From: Bretschneidera sinensis | Taxonomy: Eukaryota; Streptophyta; Magnoliopsida; Brassicales; Akaniaceae | Reading direction: 5' to 3' | Assembly (NCBI GenBank): GCA_023935145.1 | Contig: CM043702.1 | Coordinates: 100,218,588-100,282,587 of the forward strand | Length of the DNA: 64,000 bases | Part shown: positions 10,259-21,194 of the stretch, piece after piece | How positions within the stretch are numbered: the stretch's first letter is position 1 | Layout of the letters: every line of letters begins with the position of its first letter | The notes under the pieces: model-generated | Told to the model about the DNA's origin: nothing | The model's input: only the letters and a program-made list of their open reading frames with translations | The model's database searches: none | Made by a program: the position numbers and the translations under genes

Positions 10259-10948
10259 TTGATTGCCTTTGCAAATAGCCATGTTATGATTCTTTAATTG
10301 ATTAATGCCTGTTTTATTGAATTCCTCATATGTGTGTGTCTAATCAACGTATGCATATGGTATGGATTAGTTAGTTAGATCAATTTGGATGACCAAGTCC
10401 TGGGTTTGACAATAGTAACAAAAAAAAATCTGCGCCGGATTCTTGGGTTAATCAACATGAGAAACCGAGAGTATATACCATACCCTAGGTCTCGTGTGGT
10501 TGTCGATTTCCATAGATCTTATGCTCTTTTAAGGAACAACTTAGTATACACCATGCTGAATCCCTTAAGAAAGAAAAGAGTTGGAGTAGATACCATGCCT
10601 AACTCATTGCTTAGGGAAATCAATAGCTTAAGGAGTAGATACCATGCCCTTAGGTTGACAACCATTAGGTATTTATAGTAGGGCTAGAGCATTGGCACAT
10701 TACTTATTGAGAAAGTATGATTAGTGGTGGATATCAAAGCCCTATGTTCTCATCATTATCAATCTAAACTTAATACTTATTTCTATCAATTTTTGCATTG
10801 TGAAACTGATTCTAACCGAAATTCACCAATCCCTGTGGAGATTATCTCGCACTTGCACACTATGCTACTATTGACCTTGTGCACTTGCAAGTAAAACTGT
10901 ACGATTATTTGCTTATTTATTTAGGTAGATAAACGCTCAACAAGTTTT

Positions 10949-10966
10949 TGGCGTCGTTTCCGGGGA
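10949..10966 (+). other. Athila-1 primer-binding site (tRNA-Asp type)
   Basis: TGGCGTCGTTTCCGGGGA matches 16 of 18 bases of the plant tRNA-Asp 3' complement, six bases after the LTR end. Confidence 0.88.
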
Positions 10967-11234
10967 TTGCACTAAATTTTCTTCTAGAATTAGTTTCATT
11001 TAATTCAATCATTTTTATTTATTTATTCTATTTTATTTCTATCAAAATTTTAAGTTTTTGTTGAAACCAAAACCTAATCTATTTCTTTTTGTTTTTTGTT
11101 TCAGGCACTCTAGCAGAAATTTCTGTGCCACCTGCAATCGAACGCACTCCTCTGTGTGATCGAGCGCACTTAAGGCAGAGAGTCACCTGGGTAGCAGTGT
11201 TGAACTGTTGCATTGAAGAAATTATTACCGATTC
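10967..11234 (+). other. Athila-1 untranslated leader
   Basis: T-rich leader between primer site and gag. It ends in a TTTTGTTTCAG-like 3' splice acceptor at about 11093-11103 and carries two CGATCGAGCGCA-type motifs at 11138-11168. Use of the acceptor is not shown. Confidence 0.55.
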
Positions 11235-12796
11235 ATGCACGGGCTTCGATCCAAACATCCAACGTTCTTTCTCCTTGATACCAAGCTTGAGCGGACTATC
11301 CGACGAAGGCTTAGAGACAACTCTAAAGAGTTAGAAGAAGAAATTGAGGAAGAAGCACCAATGGCGGAACAAATCAAAAATCAGCAACCACCAGAGCGAA
11401 GACCGATGAAGCAATCCTTCATCCCATGGAACCTTGATCAGCCATCGTGCATAGCGTATCAACTCGAGGCGGAAGGCAACTACTATATATCTCCGCAAAT
11501 ACTTAGTGCATTGACTCACTTTAGGGGTACACCTAATGAGGATCCACACTTGCACCTTCGAGAGTTCTTCGATCTCTGCAAGTTCCAGCACATCCGAGGC
11601 TTAGACCAAGAAGGAATAAGGTTAATTCTTTTCCCTTTTTTCCTTAAAAGATAATACTAAACTATGGTACAATTCATTGCCTGCAGTTTCTATCCACACT
11701 TGGGAGGAGTTGACCAGCAAATTCCTAAGGAAGTTTTTCCCAGCCTAAAAGATGAGGCAAATGAGGAAAGAGATTCAATATTTCCAACAAAAGGATGGAG
11801 ACCTGTTCTTTGAGGCATGAGGACACTTCAACGAGCTGTTACTCAAATGCCCACATAACAATCTACATTAGGATGAACTGATACAAGCTTTCTATGAAGG
11901 TTTAAGTGATACTAATAAAAGTATTGTGGATTCAGGTTGTGGAGGTATGCTAATGGAGAAAAGCAGCGAAGAAGCCATGGAGCTATTCGAGACCTTAAGT
12001 GAACACACCCAGCAGTTCTCTTCTCGAGGTAGACATGGACCCAAGAGTAAAGGTATGTATGAGGTAAACCTAAATGAAGGATCCTCTACTCAAATAGCTG
12101 CTATAGAGAGGAAATTAGATCTACTTGTCAAAGCTATGACTGCTCAGAATGCCTCACCTAATCCACCAGCTACACCACTCTAGGTATGTGCTATATGTTC
12201 TCAATTTGATTATAATACTGAGACATGTCTCTTGTATTCATCTGCAGACCCAGAGTAAGCAAATTACGTGGGACCAAACAACTATCCACCTAAGAACAAC
12301 CTATATGCAAACACTTACAACCCTAGATGGCGAAACCACCCAAATTTCTCTTGGAGCAACAATCAGAATACCCTTAACCAGCAAGGGCAGCAAAGAAACT
12401 CCAAGCCAGCTGCTCAATCAGCTCCCGAAATAAAGAAAAGTGACCTCGAAAGTCTTATGAGGCAATTGGCAACTCAGCAACAACAATTAATGACTTCACA
12501 AGATCAGTTCATAGCAGATGAAAGGCAATTCCGGACTGAACTAAGACAAGCCACATCAAAACATGAACAAGCCATCCAAAGGCTAGAGATACAAATGGGA
12601 CAATTGGCTAAAGAGCTAAGTGGTAGAAAGCAAGGTGAGCTTCCAACTCAAACACTACCTAACCTAGGGGGTCACCAGCAACTAAAGGCTGTCACAACTC
12701 TGAGGAATGGTAAGATGATAGGGACCAATGAATCTGCAAAAGCATCTATAGAGAAACCATCAGTATCAAAGGTGAGTGAGACAGAGAAGGTGAATG
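11235..12796 (+). pseudogene. Athila-1 gag, interrupted by Athila-2
   Basis: The N-terminal part (11235-11654) is open, with the acidic EELEEEIEEEAPMAEQ and the Athila Gag block YYISPQILSALTHFRGTPNEDPHLHLREFFDLC. A frameshift follows near 11640. Later pieces include FETLSEHTQQFSSRG (11926-12183), the NNYPPKNNLY and NPRWRNHPNFSW block (12268-12360) and the Gln-rich LATQQQQLMTSQDQF segment. The zinc-knuckle region near 12190-12260 is decayed. The frame is cut at 12796 by the Athila-2 LTR. The gene resumes at 22485 for only about 20 bases before the large deletion. Confidence 0.87.
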
Positions 12797-14080
12797 TGAT
12801 AAGTGCTTAAATAGTCATATTTAAGCCCCTTAATTTACGCTTGTTAGGCTCTTTATTTAACTATTTTAATAGATTCTACTTCATTTTCGTGTTTTAAGTG
12901 TTTTTCACATGACTTGGACAAAAAGATGATATTTTGGAGCTTTTAGGAGAAAAAGTCAAGTTCTGTCATCCAGCAAGGTGTGCTCCAGCGCACCTCCGTT
13001 GTGATCGAGAGCATAGGCACACGAGCGCACTTTAAGAAGGCTCGAGCGCACACTTGCACTCGAGCGTATCCCGCATACGATCAAGCGCAAACACTCCAGA
13101 GGCGGCAGAGCTAGATATGGAAAGAAGTCTTCGGACCTCAAATAGGAAATTAGGGTTTCAGGACACTCTGAGAACCCTATAAATAGCCCTGTAAAACACA
13201 TAAACGGAACTTTTTGTTTTAAACTTGAAATAGCAAGCTTAAGAGAGGAATTGATGACTCGTCTCCCGAGTCTTCTTCGGGTTTTGTTTTTTTGTTTTTA
13301 TTTCATTATGGTTAGGATGTTTAGTTTAACTAGCATGTGTAACTAAACTCTTATAGGGCTCGATTGAAGCCCTAGTTATGCTTTTTCACATGTTTATTCA
13401 TTGATTACCTTTGCTATAGCCTTGTTAGAATGTTTAACTTGATTAATACCTGTTTGTATTTAAATTCCTCATATGTGTGTGTATGATCAACGTATGCATG
13501 TCGTATGGATTCGTTAGTTGAATCAATTTGGATGACCGAGTCCTGGGTTCAACATTAGTAACAAGAGATATCCACACTGGATTCTCTGGTTAATCAATAC
13601 GAGAAACTGGGAGCGAACCAAGCCCTAGGTCCCAGGTGGTTACCGATCTCCGCAGCCCTTATGCTCTCTTAAGGAACAACTCAGTATACACCCATGCTGA
13701 ATCCCTTAAGAGAGAAAAGAGTTAGAGTATACACCATGCCTAACTCATTGCATAGGGAGATCAATAGCCTAAGGTGTGGACCAAGCCCTTAGGTTGGCAA
13801 CCATTAAATATTCATGATAAGGCTAGAGCATTGGCACCTTACTTAGTGGGAAAGTATAATTAGTGGTGGATATCGTAGTTCTATGTTCTCATTATTATTC
13901 ACTCACACTCAATAGTATTTCTCCTTTTACTTTGAAAGAAACTAATTCTAAATTGAAATTAACCAATCCCTGTGGAAATGATCTCGCACTTGCACACTAC
14001 GCTACCATCGACCTTGTGCACTTGCAAGAAAAACTAGTACGGTTATTTGCATATTTATTTAGGTAGATAATCGTCCAACA
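12797..14080 (+). repeat. Athila-2 5' LTR (1284 bp)
   Basis: The start TGATAAGTGCTTAAATAGTC matches the 3' copy at 21195. The TATA box TATAAATA is at 13178-13185, and the CGAGCGCA motif cluster at 12970-13095 lies just upstream. A 6-bp GC hairpin (GACTCG, CGAGTC) at 13256-13272 lies in the expected transcribed leader, followed by a T-rich run. Confidence 0.93.
12970..13095 (+). promoter_or_regulatory. CGAGCGCA motif cluster and TATA region, Athila-2 5' U3
   Basis: Repeats such as CTCGAGCGCA and GATCGAG-GCA occur at least six times, ending about 80 bases before TATAAATA at 13178. Several copies show CpG-to-TpG or CpA changes relative to the 3' LTR. Confidence 0.5.
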
Positions 14081-14086
14081 AGTTTT

Positions 14087-14104
14087 TGGCACTGTTGCGT
14101 GGGA
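14087..14104 (+). other. Athila-2 primer-binding site, decayed
   Basis: TGGCACTGTTGCGTGGGA retains 14 of 18 tRNA-Asp complement bases at the correct distance from the LTR. Confidence 0.7.
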
Positions 14105-14388
14105 TTGCACTTAAATTTCTTTATAGAATTATTTAAGCATTGTTATTTCTTTTTTTTTATATACTATTCTTATCTCAAGAAATTTTTAAGTTTCTGTCTT
14201 TATCTTATTTTTGTTTCATTAAGAACCCTAATCAAATTCTTTATATTTTCTATTTCAGGCACTCCAGGAGAGCTTTTTGTGCCACTTGAGATCGAGTGCA
14301 CCCTCCTGTGCGATCGAGCGCAATTGAGGCAGAGTGTTACCCGAGCAGCAGTGTTTGACTACTGCACTTAAGTGATTGCCACCGATTC

Positions 14389-16109
14389 ATGCACGGGTGT
14401 CGATCCAATCATCCGTCATTCTTTCCCCTTGATACTGAGCTTAAGCAGACTATTCGACAAAGGCTTAGTGACAACTCGGAAGAGGTAGAAGAAGGAATTG
14501 AGGAAGAAGCACCCATGGCGGAACAAATCGATAATCAACAACCACCTGAGCGGAGGCCGATGAAGCAATCCTTCATCCCACAGAACCTCGACCAACCATC
14601 GTGCATTGCATATCAACCTGAGGCGAAAGGGAACTACTACATATCTCCGCAGATACTCATTGCACTGACTCACTATAGGGGTACACCTAATGAGGATCCA
14701 CACCTACACCTTCGAGAGTTCTTCGATCTTTGCAAATTCTAGCACATTCGAGGCTTAGACCAAGAAGGAATAAGGTTAATTCTTTTCCTTTTTTCCTTAA
14801 AAGATAATGCTAAACTATGGTATAATTCTTTGCCTACAGTTTCTATCCACACTTGGGAGGAGTTGGCTAGCAAATTCTTGAGGAATTTTTTCCCAGCCCA
14901 AAAGACGAGGCAAGTGAGGAAGGAAATTTAATCCTTCCAACAAAAGGATAGAGATCTATTCTTCGAGGCCTGGGGACACTTCAATGAGCTACTACTTAAG
15001 TGCCCACACCACAACCTACCCCAAGACGAACTAGTGCAAGCTTTCTATAAAGGTTTGAGTGATACTAACAAAAATATTGTGGATTCAGGTTATCGAGGAG
15101 TGCTGATGGAGAAAGCAGCAAAGAAGCTATGGAGCTCTTCGAAACCCTAAGTGAACACACTCAGCAGTTCTCCTCTAGAGGTAGACATATAACTAAGAGC
15201 AAGGGAATGTATGAGGTAAATTTAAATGGAGGATCTTCTCAAATAGCTGCTGTGGCGAGGAAACTAGACCTATTGGTGAAAGCTATGGCTGCTCAGAATA
15301 CCTCACCTAACCCACCAGCTGCACCACTCCAGGTATGTGCTATCTGCTCCCAATTTGATTATAATACTGATACATGTCCCTTGTATTCATCTACAAATCA
15401 TGAACAAGCAAACTTTGTGGGACTAAACAATTATCCGCCAAAGAACAACCCTTATGCAAACACCTACAACCCTAGATGGCAGAATCACCCGAATTTCTCA
15501 TAGAGCAACAATCAGAATAGTCAAGGGCAGTAAAGAAACTTCCAACCAGTAGCCCACACAGCTCCCGAGACAAAGAAAAATGACCTCGAAAGTCTTTTGA
15601 GGCAATTGGCATCTCAGCAGCAACAACTAATGACTTCACAAGATCGGTTCATGGTAGAAGAAAGGAAATTCCGGACTGAGATACGACAAATCACTGCAAA
15701 ACATGATCAAGCCATTCAAAGGCTAGAGGTACAAATGGGACAGTCAGCTAAGGAGATGAGTAGCAGAAAGAAAAGGGAGATTCCAGCTCAACACCCCGGG
15801 GGGCATCAACAATTGAAAGCTGTCACAACCCTCAGAAATGGTAAGGTGATAGGGTCCGATGAATCTACAACAGCATCTAAAGAAAACCCATCGGCATCAA
15901 AGGTGAGTGAGATGGAGAAGGTGAATGCACCACCCTTCCCGCAAAGGTTAGTGAAACAAAAGAAAGAGAATAAATTACTTGATATTTTTGAAACCTTACG
16001 GAAAGTGGAAATAAACATTCCTTTGTTAGATGCAATTCAACAGATACCTGCTTATGCTAAATTTCTAAAAGATCGTTGCACTCATAAGAGAAAATTTCAA
16101 GAACATTAG
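14389..16109 (+). pseudogene. Athila-2 gag
   Basis: Same architecture as Athila-1 gag and more complete at the 3' end: EGIEEEAPMAEQ, then YYISPQILIALTHYRGTP, then a stop at the former FQHIRG site (about 14742). The FETLSEHTQQFSSRG block and a Cys-rich segment (CAICSQFDYNTDTCPLY, a likely modified knuckle) at 15129-15503 follow, then the Gln-rich QLASQQQQLMTSQDRF coiled region. The C-terminal NKLLDIFETLRKVEINIPLLD block leads into the protease. At least four in-frame stops interrupt it. Gag would form particles and bind RNA. Confidence 0.88.
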
Positions 16110-16139
16110 ACTGTAGCCTTAACTGAAGAGGTAAGTGTT

Positions 16140-16850
16140 GTGCAATTAAGAAAACTCCCACCAAAACTGAAAGATCCGGGTAGTTTTACTATTCCCTGTA
16201 GGATAGATGATCAGTTGTTTGAGCGGGCATTACTAGATTTAGGAGCGGGTGTAAATTTGCTACTCTATACTGTATTCAAAACCTTAGGCTTGGGGGAGCT
16301 ACAACCGACTTCAATTACCTTGCAATTGGCAGATAGAAGTATCAAAAGACCTAGGGGTATTCTTGAGGATGTCCTAGTAAAGGTGGGAGAATTCATTTTA
16401 CCTGCTGATTTCATTGTGCTAGATATGGAGGACTGCCCTATGCCATTACCTTTACCCATCATATTAGGAAGACCTTTCATGAGAACTGTCGATACTAAGA
16501 TTTGTGTAAAGAAGGGCATAGTAAGTATGAAAGTCAATGGTGAGAAAATAGAAATTAAAATATTTGATGCATTAAAACTACCTCAAGATGATTTGGAATG
16601 CTTTAATGTATGTATGATACAAAGTTTTGTTGAGCAAGCTTTTCAGGTCCAGCACATTGATCCATTAGAGACTACTATTACCCATAGCTTCACGAAAATA
16701 GAGATTGAACCAGAACTTGAAGATGTTACTGATGACATCATCACAGTTGTGCACCTCCTTAAGGCCTCTCCAAAACACTCAAGTAAGTATGCTCCTCCAT
16801 TTGAATCTCTCATACCTACTAATACTACTCTTCTTCCATCCATTATCTAG
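16140..16850 (+). pseudogene. Athila-2 aspartic protease and protease-RT linker
   Basis: 236 codons are open. The protease centre reads LLDLGAGVNLL, the Athila/Tat type in which Asp-Leu-Gly-Ala replaces the usual Asp-Thr/Ser-Gly. It is followed by the flap-like RPRGILEDVLVKVGEFILPADFIVLD and the ILGRPFMRT block. The linker continues with CMIQSFVEQAFQVQHIDPLE and EPELEDVTDDI. This same linker is what remains at the C-terminus of the GagOnly proteins. A stop at 16848 separates it from RT. Confidence 0.88.
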
Positions 16851-16859
16851 GCACCAACA

Positions 16860-17984
16860 TTGGAATTAAAGCAGCTACCTGAGCATTTAACATATGCCTA
16901 TTTGGGAGAGAAGAAGACTTTACCTATGATCATAGCTGCTAATTTGAGTGGTGGAGAAGAAGAGAATTTATTAAGAGTTCTTAGGGAGCATAGGTCTGCC
17001 ATTGGATGGACCATTGCTGACATTAAGGGAATAAGTCCGTCCAAGTGCATGCATAATATCTACCTTGAGGATGAAGCAAGGCCCACTTGAGATACTCAAA
17101 GAAGACTTAACCCACACATGAAAGAGGTAGTAAAGGCCGAGGTACTAAAACTCTTAGATGTTGGCATTATCTACCCCATCTCCGACAGTAAATGAGTAAG
17201 TCCGGTCAAAGTTGTTTCTAAAAAGAGTGTGATCACAGTAGTGAAGAATGAAAATGGGAAGCTTATACCTACAAGAAAAACAACTGGTTGGAGAGTATGT
17301 ATTGACTATCGAAGATTAAACAAGTTATTAAAAAAGATCATTTCCCTTTGCCATTCATTGATCAGATGTTAGAAAGATTAGCTGGTCATGATGGAGAAAT
17401 ACATTGAGGTATTTATGGATGATTTCAGTGTATTTGGTTCCAATTTTGATGAATGCCTATATCATTTGGAGAGTGTCCTAAAGAGATGTGAGGAAAGTAA
17501 CTTAGTGCTGAATTGGGAGAAATGTCACTTCATGGTTCAACAAGGCATTGTGTTGGGTCACTCCATCTCCAACAAAGGTATTGAGGTAGACAAGGCTAAA
17601 ATAGACATCATTTCAAAGCTTCCTCCTCCTCTCCCAGTCAAAGGTGTAAGAAGTTTCCTTGGACATGTCGGTTTCTATAGACAATTCATTAAGGATTTCT
17701 CCAAAATCTCAAGACCTCTTTGTGCATTGTTGGCTAAAGATACCAAATTTGAATGGACTGATAACTGTATGACAACTTTCAACACATTGAAGGATCTTCT
17801 AACCTCTGCTCTAATAATGGTGGCACCAGATTGGAATCTTCCATTCGAATTGATGTGTGATGCCAGTGATTTTGCCTTGGGAGCTGTCTTAGGCCAAAGA
17901 GTCAATAAGGTACCTCATGCGATTTACTATGCTTATAGAACTTTAAATGATGCTCAGCTTAACTATTCTATTACTGAAAAATAA
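16860..17984 (+). pseudogene. Athila-2 reverse transcriptase with core deletion, and start of RNase H
   Basis: The N-terminal part is present (LKQLPEHLTYAYLGE, then IADIKGISPSKCMHNIYLED, then RRLNPHMKEVVKAEV in another stretch, then GWRVCIDYRRLNK). At about 17390 the sequence jumps from the LAGHD motif to MEKYIEVFMDDFSVFG, losing roughly 85 residues of palm. The catalytic FMDD is kept. The thumb and connection follow (VLGHSISNKGIEVDKAKI, then FLGHVGFYRQFIKDFSKI), then the RNase H start with MCDASDFALGAVLGQ. Stops at 17088, 17196, 17336 and 17984 also break it. Confidence 0.88.
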
Positions 17985-19643
17985 TTATTAGCTGTTATTT
18001 TTTCTTTAGAGAAGTTTAGATCATATCTTATTGGCTCTAAGGTTATTGTATACACTAATCATGCTGCCATGAGATATCTGTTTTCTAAGAATGATGCAAA
18101 GCCCAAGTTAATCAGATGGGTGCTCCTATTGCAAGAATTCGATTTGGAAATCAAAGACAAGAAGGGCAGTGAAAATATGGTTGCAGATCACTTATCAAGA
18201 CTACCCTATGAGAATGATATAAATGAGCTGCCCTTAAATGAGAACTTCCCTGATGAACAATTGTTTACACTCGAGGTAAAACTTCCATGGTATGCTGATA
18301 TTGTCAATTATCTAACTGCTAAAGTTTTTCCCCCAGGTATGACAACCCAAGGAAAGAAGTGGCTAATATCTATGTCTCAACATTACCATTGGGATAATCC
18401 CTACCTTTTTAAATTCTGTCCCGATCAGATCATTCGACGGTGTGTTCTGGAAGAAGAACATTTGAGCTTATTACAACACTGCCATCAGTTTGCTTGTGGA
18501 GGACATTTTGGGGCTAAGAAAACAGCACTTAAGGTATTACAAACCATTTTTTATTGGCCTAACCTATTTAAAGGCACCTTCACATTCTGCAACTCATGTG
18601 ATAGATGCCAACGGACAGGTAACATCTCATCCCGAAATCAAATGCCCCTACAAAATATCCACATAGTAGAACTTTTTGATGTATGGGGCATTGATTTCAT
18701 GGGTCCTTTCCCCAATTCCTTTGGTAATTTATATATTCTTGTGGGTGTGGATTATGTGTCTAAATGGGTCAAGGTTGTCCCCTCAAAGACTAATGATCAC
18801 AAAGTGGTGTTAAAGTTTCTACAGGATAACATTTTTACCCAGTTCGGAACACCAAGGGCGATCATCAGTGATGGAGGCAGCCACTTCCATCATCATTCTT
18901 TTGCCGCACTCATAAGAAAATATGGAATTACCTATAAAGTTGGCACCCCATATCACCCTCAAACTAGTGACCAAGTGGAGATAAGTAACCGAGAAATCAA
19001 AAGCATCTTGGAGAGAACTGTGAATCCTAGTCCAAATGACTGGTCTTTACGACTCAATGATGCTCTGTGGGCATACCGGATGGCTTATAAGACATCAATT
19101 GGGATGTCCCCATACCACTTAGTCTTTGGTAAAGCCTGCCATCTACCCGTAGAGCTAGAACATTGAGCATATTGGGCCATTAAACAATTCAACTTCGATA
19201 TGAAACAAGCATGTGAGAAAAGGAGGCTGCATTTAAATAAGCTAAAAGAATTACGGTATGACACATATGAGAATGCCAAGCTTTACAAGGAAAGGGCAAA
19301 GCCTTATCATGACAAACAACTAGTGTGAAAAGAGTTTCACGTAGGACAAAGGGTGCTACTCTACAATTCAAGATTAAAGCTGTTCCCTGGCAAACTAAAG
19401 TCTCGTTGGGCTGGTCCGTATATAGTCACCAAGGTCTTTCCTCATGAGGCTTTTGAAATTAATAGCTCAAGCAGCAATCAGACATTTATAGTCAATGGAA
19501 ACCGCGTCAAACCATACCTTGATCTCACCATACCTCCTCGGGATGAGGACTTGACACTTCAAACTGTACACTATATAGCTGATCCACGAACACCTGACCC
19601 ACCTGAATTCCCAGTTTTTGACGTCCATAAAATGACTGCTTGA
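17985..19643 (+). pseudogene. Athila-2 RNase H end and integrase
   Basis: After the stop at 17984 the RNase H continues ([20 protein letters not shown], then [20 protein letters not shown], then [13 protein letters not shown]). The integrase has an HHCC zinc finger ([14 protein letters not shown], then [14 protein letters not shown]), catalytic Asp in [10 protein letters not shown] and in ISDGGSHF, and the Glu position in [12 protein letters not shown]. It continues to [11 protein letters not shown], a stop at 19164, another at 19326, and the C-terminal part with LKSRWAGPYIVTKVFPHEAFE. Order and motifs are Ty3/gypsy. The 365-codon open part (18069-19166) is the longest in this element. Confidence 0.92.
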
Positions 19644-19764
19644 TACATTGCGATTGAGTGCAATACTCCTTGCGCTCAAGCGCACTTACACCAGAAGCTG
19701 ACCCCCTGCACCTGGTACCTCTTCTACGGCACCCACCGATGATCAACAGTGAGAGGATACCCCG

Positions 19765-19811
19765 TCTGGCTAAAGACATAAAACTTAGCGCTCATGGGAG
19801 GCTCCCCAAAG
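19765..19811 (+). promoter_or_regulatory. Conserved post-ORF motif, Athila-2
   Basis: CTGGCTAAAGAC, AAACTTAGCGCTCATGGGAG and GCTCCCC follow one another. The same block follows the last ORF in Athila-1, Athila-3, GagOnly-1 and GagOnly-2. The final part can form a GGG/CCC hairpin. Confidence 0.6.
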
Positions 19812-20020
19812 CATATCCTTTTTATTTTTGTAATTTTCTTTTGTTTATTTTTATATTTACATGTCTCTTATCATTTATATTTCTTGTTTTTCGGCACAAC
19901 GTTTACTTTTCTTTGTCAGGTACTTAGTGCGTGCATCCAGTTCAAGTTTGGGGGTGTGTTACGAGCAAAGCAAGCAATCTAGTTCTCCATCTCTCAGGTC
20001 AGATCTTTCCATGCCACACA

Positions 20021-20056
20021 CACATTGGGGACAATGTGTATATTAAGTTTGGGGGT
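20021..20056 (+). promoter_or_regulatory. Hairpin H2 plus internal polypurine-like tract, Athila-2
   Basis: CACATTG-GGGA-CAATGTG is a perfect 7-bp hairpin. Seven bases later AAGTTTGGGGGT repeats the sequence of the true polypurine tract at 21182. Confidence 0.6.
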
Positions 20057-20474
20057 AGTGGGATACATTGTTGCGCACACACTTGAAACACATGCACACA
20101 CTAGGTCCCAATTTTTTTTTTTTTTAGAAAAAATAAATGCATGTTCATTTAGTGATAAAAATTTTTGGTTGATTTAAAGTATGATAACACTTCATTAGTA
20201 AACTTAAAAGCTAGAACACATAGTCTTGTAATAGGATTTTACAAAGTTCAGTTACCTACCTCAAGGTACTTAAGAATTCACGAGTTTGATCCAGATTTAC
20301 ACGAGCAAATTAGCACGCATTTGTGTGGGGTATGACATATAATTCTTTTGTATATGTTTCCACGACCTAACTGTAATCAGATAACTTGTTAAAAGATCAC
20401 TATGGCATAAGAAAAATAAAGAAAAATGTTCATCATGCAAGAATAAAACAAAAAGCTTCTAATGATCATTAAAA

Positions 20475-20636
20475 ACTTTCCACTGAGTAACTTGACCTCT
20501 TGCCTCAGTAAGCAGGGAGTGTTCACATCAAAAGGTGGGAAGTAAGCCTTTAATGATCATAATAAAAATTTTCACTGAGTAACTAGGCCTCTTGCCTCAG
20601 TAAGCAGTGAGTGTCCACGTCAAAAGGTGGAAATTT
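20475..20636 (+). repeat. Paired 92-bp-period repeat with stem potential, Athila-2
   Basis: Two copies of a roughly 70-base unit (core CTCTTGCCTCAGTAAGCAG) lie 92 bases apart. Each is bounded by inverted arms: ACTTTCCAC with GTGGGAAGT in copy 1, and AAATTTTCAC with GTGGAAATTT in copy 2. Confidence 0.65.
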
Positions 20637-21156
20637 CACTAAGAAGCATGGAAACCTGTTAGTTCTGTAGCCTTTTTGACTCGAGTTAGTAAGTCATTAG
20701 GGTTGTCTTTAAACCTAATGCCCTAAAACCATCTGGTTTGGGAGTCATTGGCTAAACACTCGTTACAAGGGTCAATTAGAAAGCTTAATGGAACTCAACA
20801 TGGCAAAGATCGCATGATAAAATGAAAAGAAAAGAAGCAAGCATTATGCCACTTTTGTTCTCTTTGATAAGGAATTCGATTACGGTTTGGGCACCGAAAC
20901 ACTATACACTAAAATTATGTGGAAACCCCATCTTATATGTGCTAACTGATCACACACAAATCAAACTTGCGATGCCTTAAGGCAACCTTAGGTAAGTAAT
21001 ATGAGCTTTTAAAAATCCTTTTTCAATACAAAAAATGTGTTTTTATTCTAAACTTACTCATGAATGGTTATCATAGTTTTATGCTTAACCCAAATTTTTG
21101 AATATCATGAAAATGACTTTATCTTTAATTTCGTTTTAACATAGTCTTTTGTTTTG

Positions 21157-21194
21157 TATTGCTAAGGGACTAGCAATATGTAAGTTTGGGGGTG
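21157..21194 (+). promoter_or_regulatory. Hairpin H3 and polypurine tract, Athila-2
   Basis: TATTGCTA-AGGGAC-TAGCAATA forms a perfect 8-bp stem. AAGTTTGGGGGTG (21182-21194) then abuts the 3' LTR and is the expected plus-strand primer. Confidence 0.75.

Larger units (their letters stand above)
9628..10942 (+). repeat. Athila-1 5' LTR (1315 bp)
   Basis: It starts TGATAAGTGTTTAAATATTC and ends GCTCAACA. It holds a cluster of CGATCGAGC-type motifs at 9810-9925, a TATA box at 10008-10016 and a TA microsatellite at 10227-10254. The 3' copy at 32601 is 46 bases shorter, partly because a segment of the motif cluster is duplicated here. Confidence 0.9.
19644..21194 (+). other. Athila-2 3' non-coding region
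   Basis: There is no coding sequence. It holds an env deletion scar near 19697, two CGATCGAGCGCA-type motifs (19650-19685), the conserved post-ORF motif (19765-19811), three copies of AAGTTTGGGGGT (19944, 20045, 21182), hairpin H2 (20021-20038), a 92-bp paired repeat (20475-20636) and hairpin H3 (21157-21178). Confidence 0.75.

Noticed and set aside
10967..11103. Leader intron ending at TTTTGTTTCAG
   Set aside because: The acceptor is good, but the only donor-like site (CAAGTAAAAC near 10888) lies in the LTR and would remove the primer site; not strong enough to annotate.
13256..13290. Rho-independent terminator (GC hairpin then T run)
   Set aside because: The resemblance is superficial; this is a plant LTR leader, and the hairpin is absent from Athila-1.
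20475..20636. Hammerhead ribozyme, as in plant retrozymes
   Set aside because: The paired repeat has stem arms and CACTGAGTAA, but not the required CTGATGA and GAAA core in the right order.
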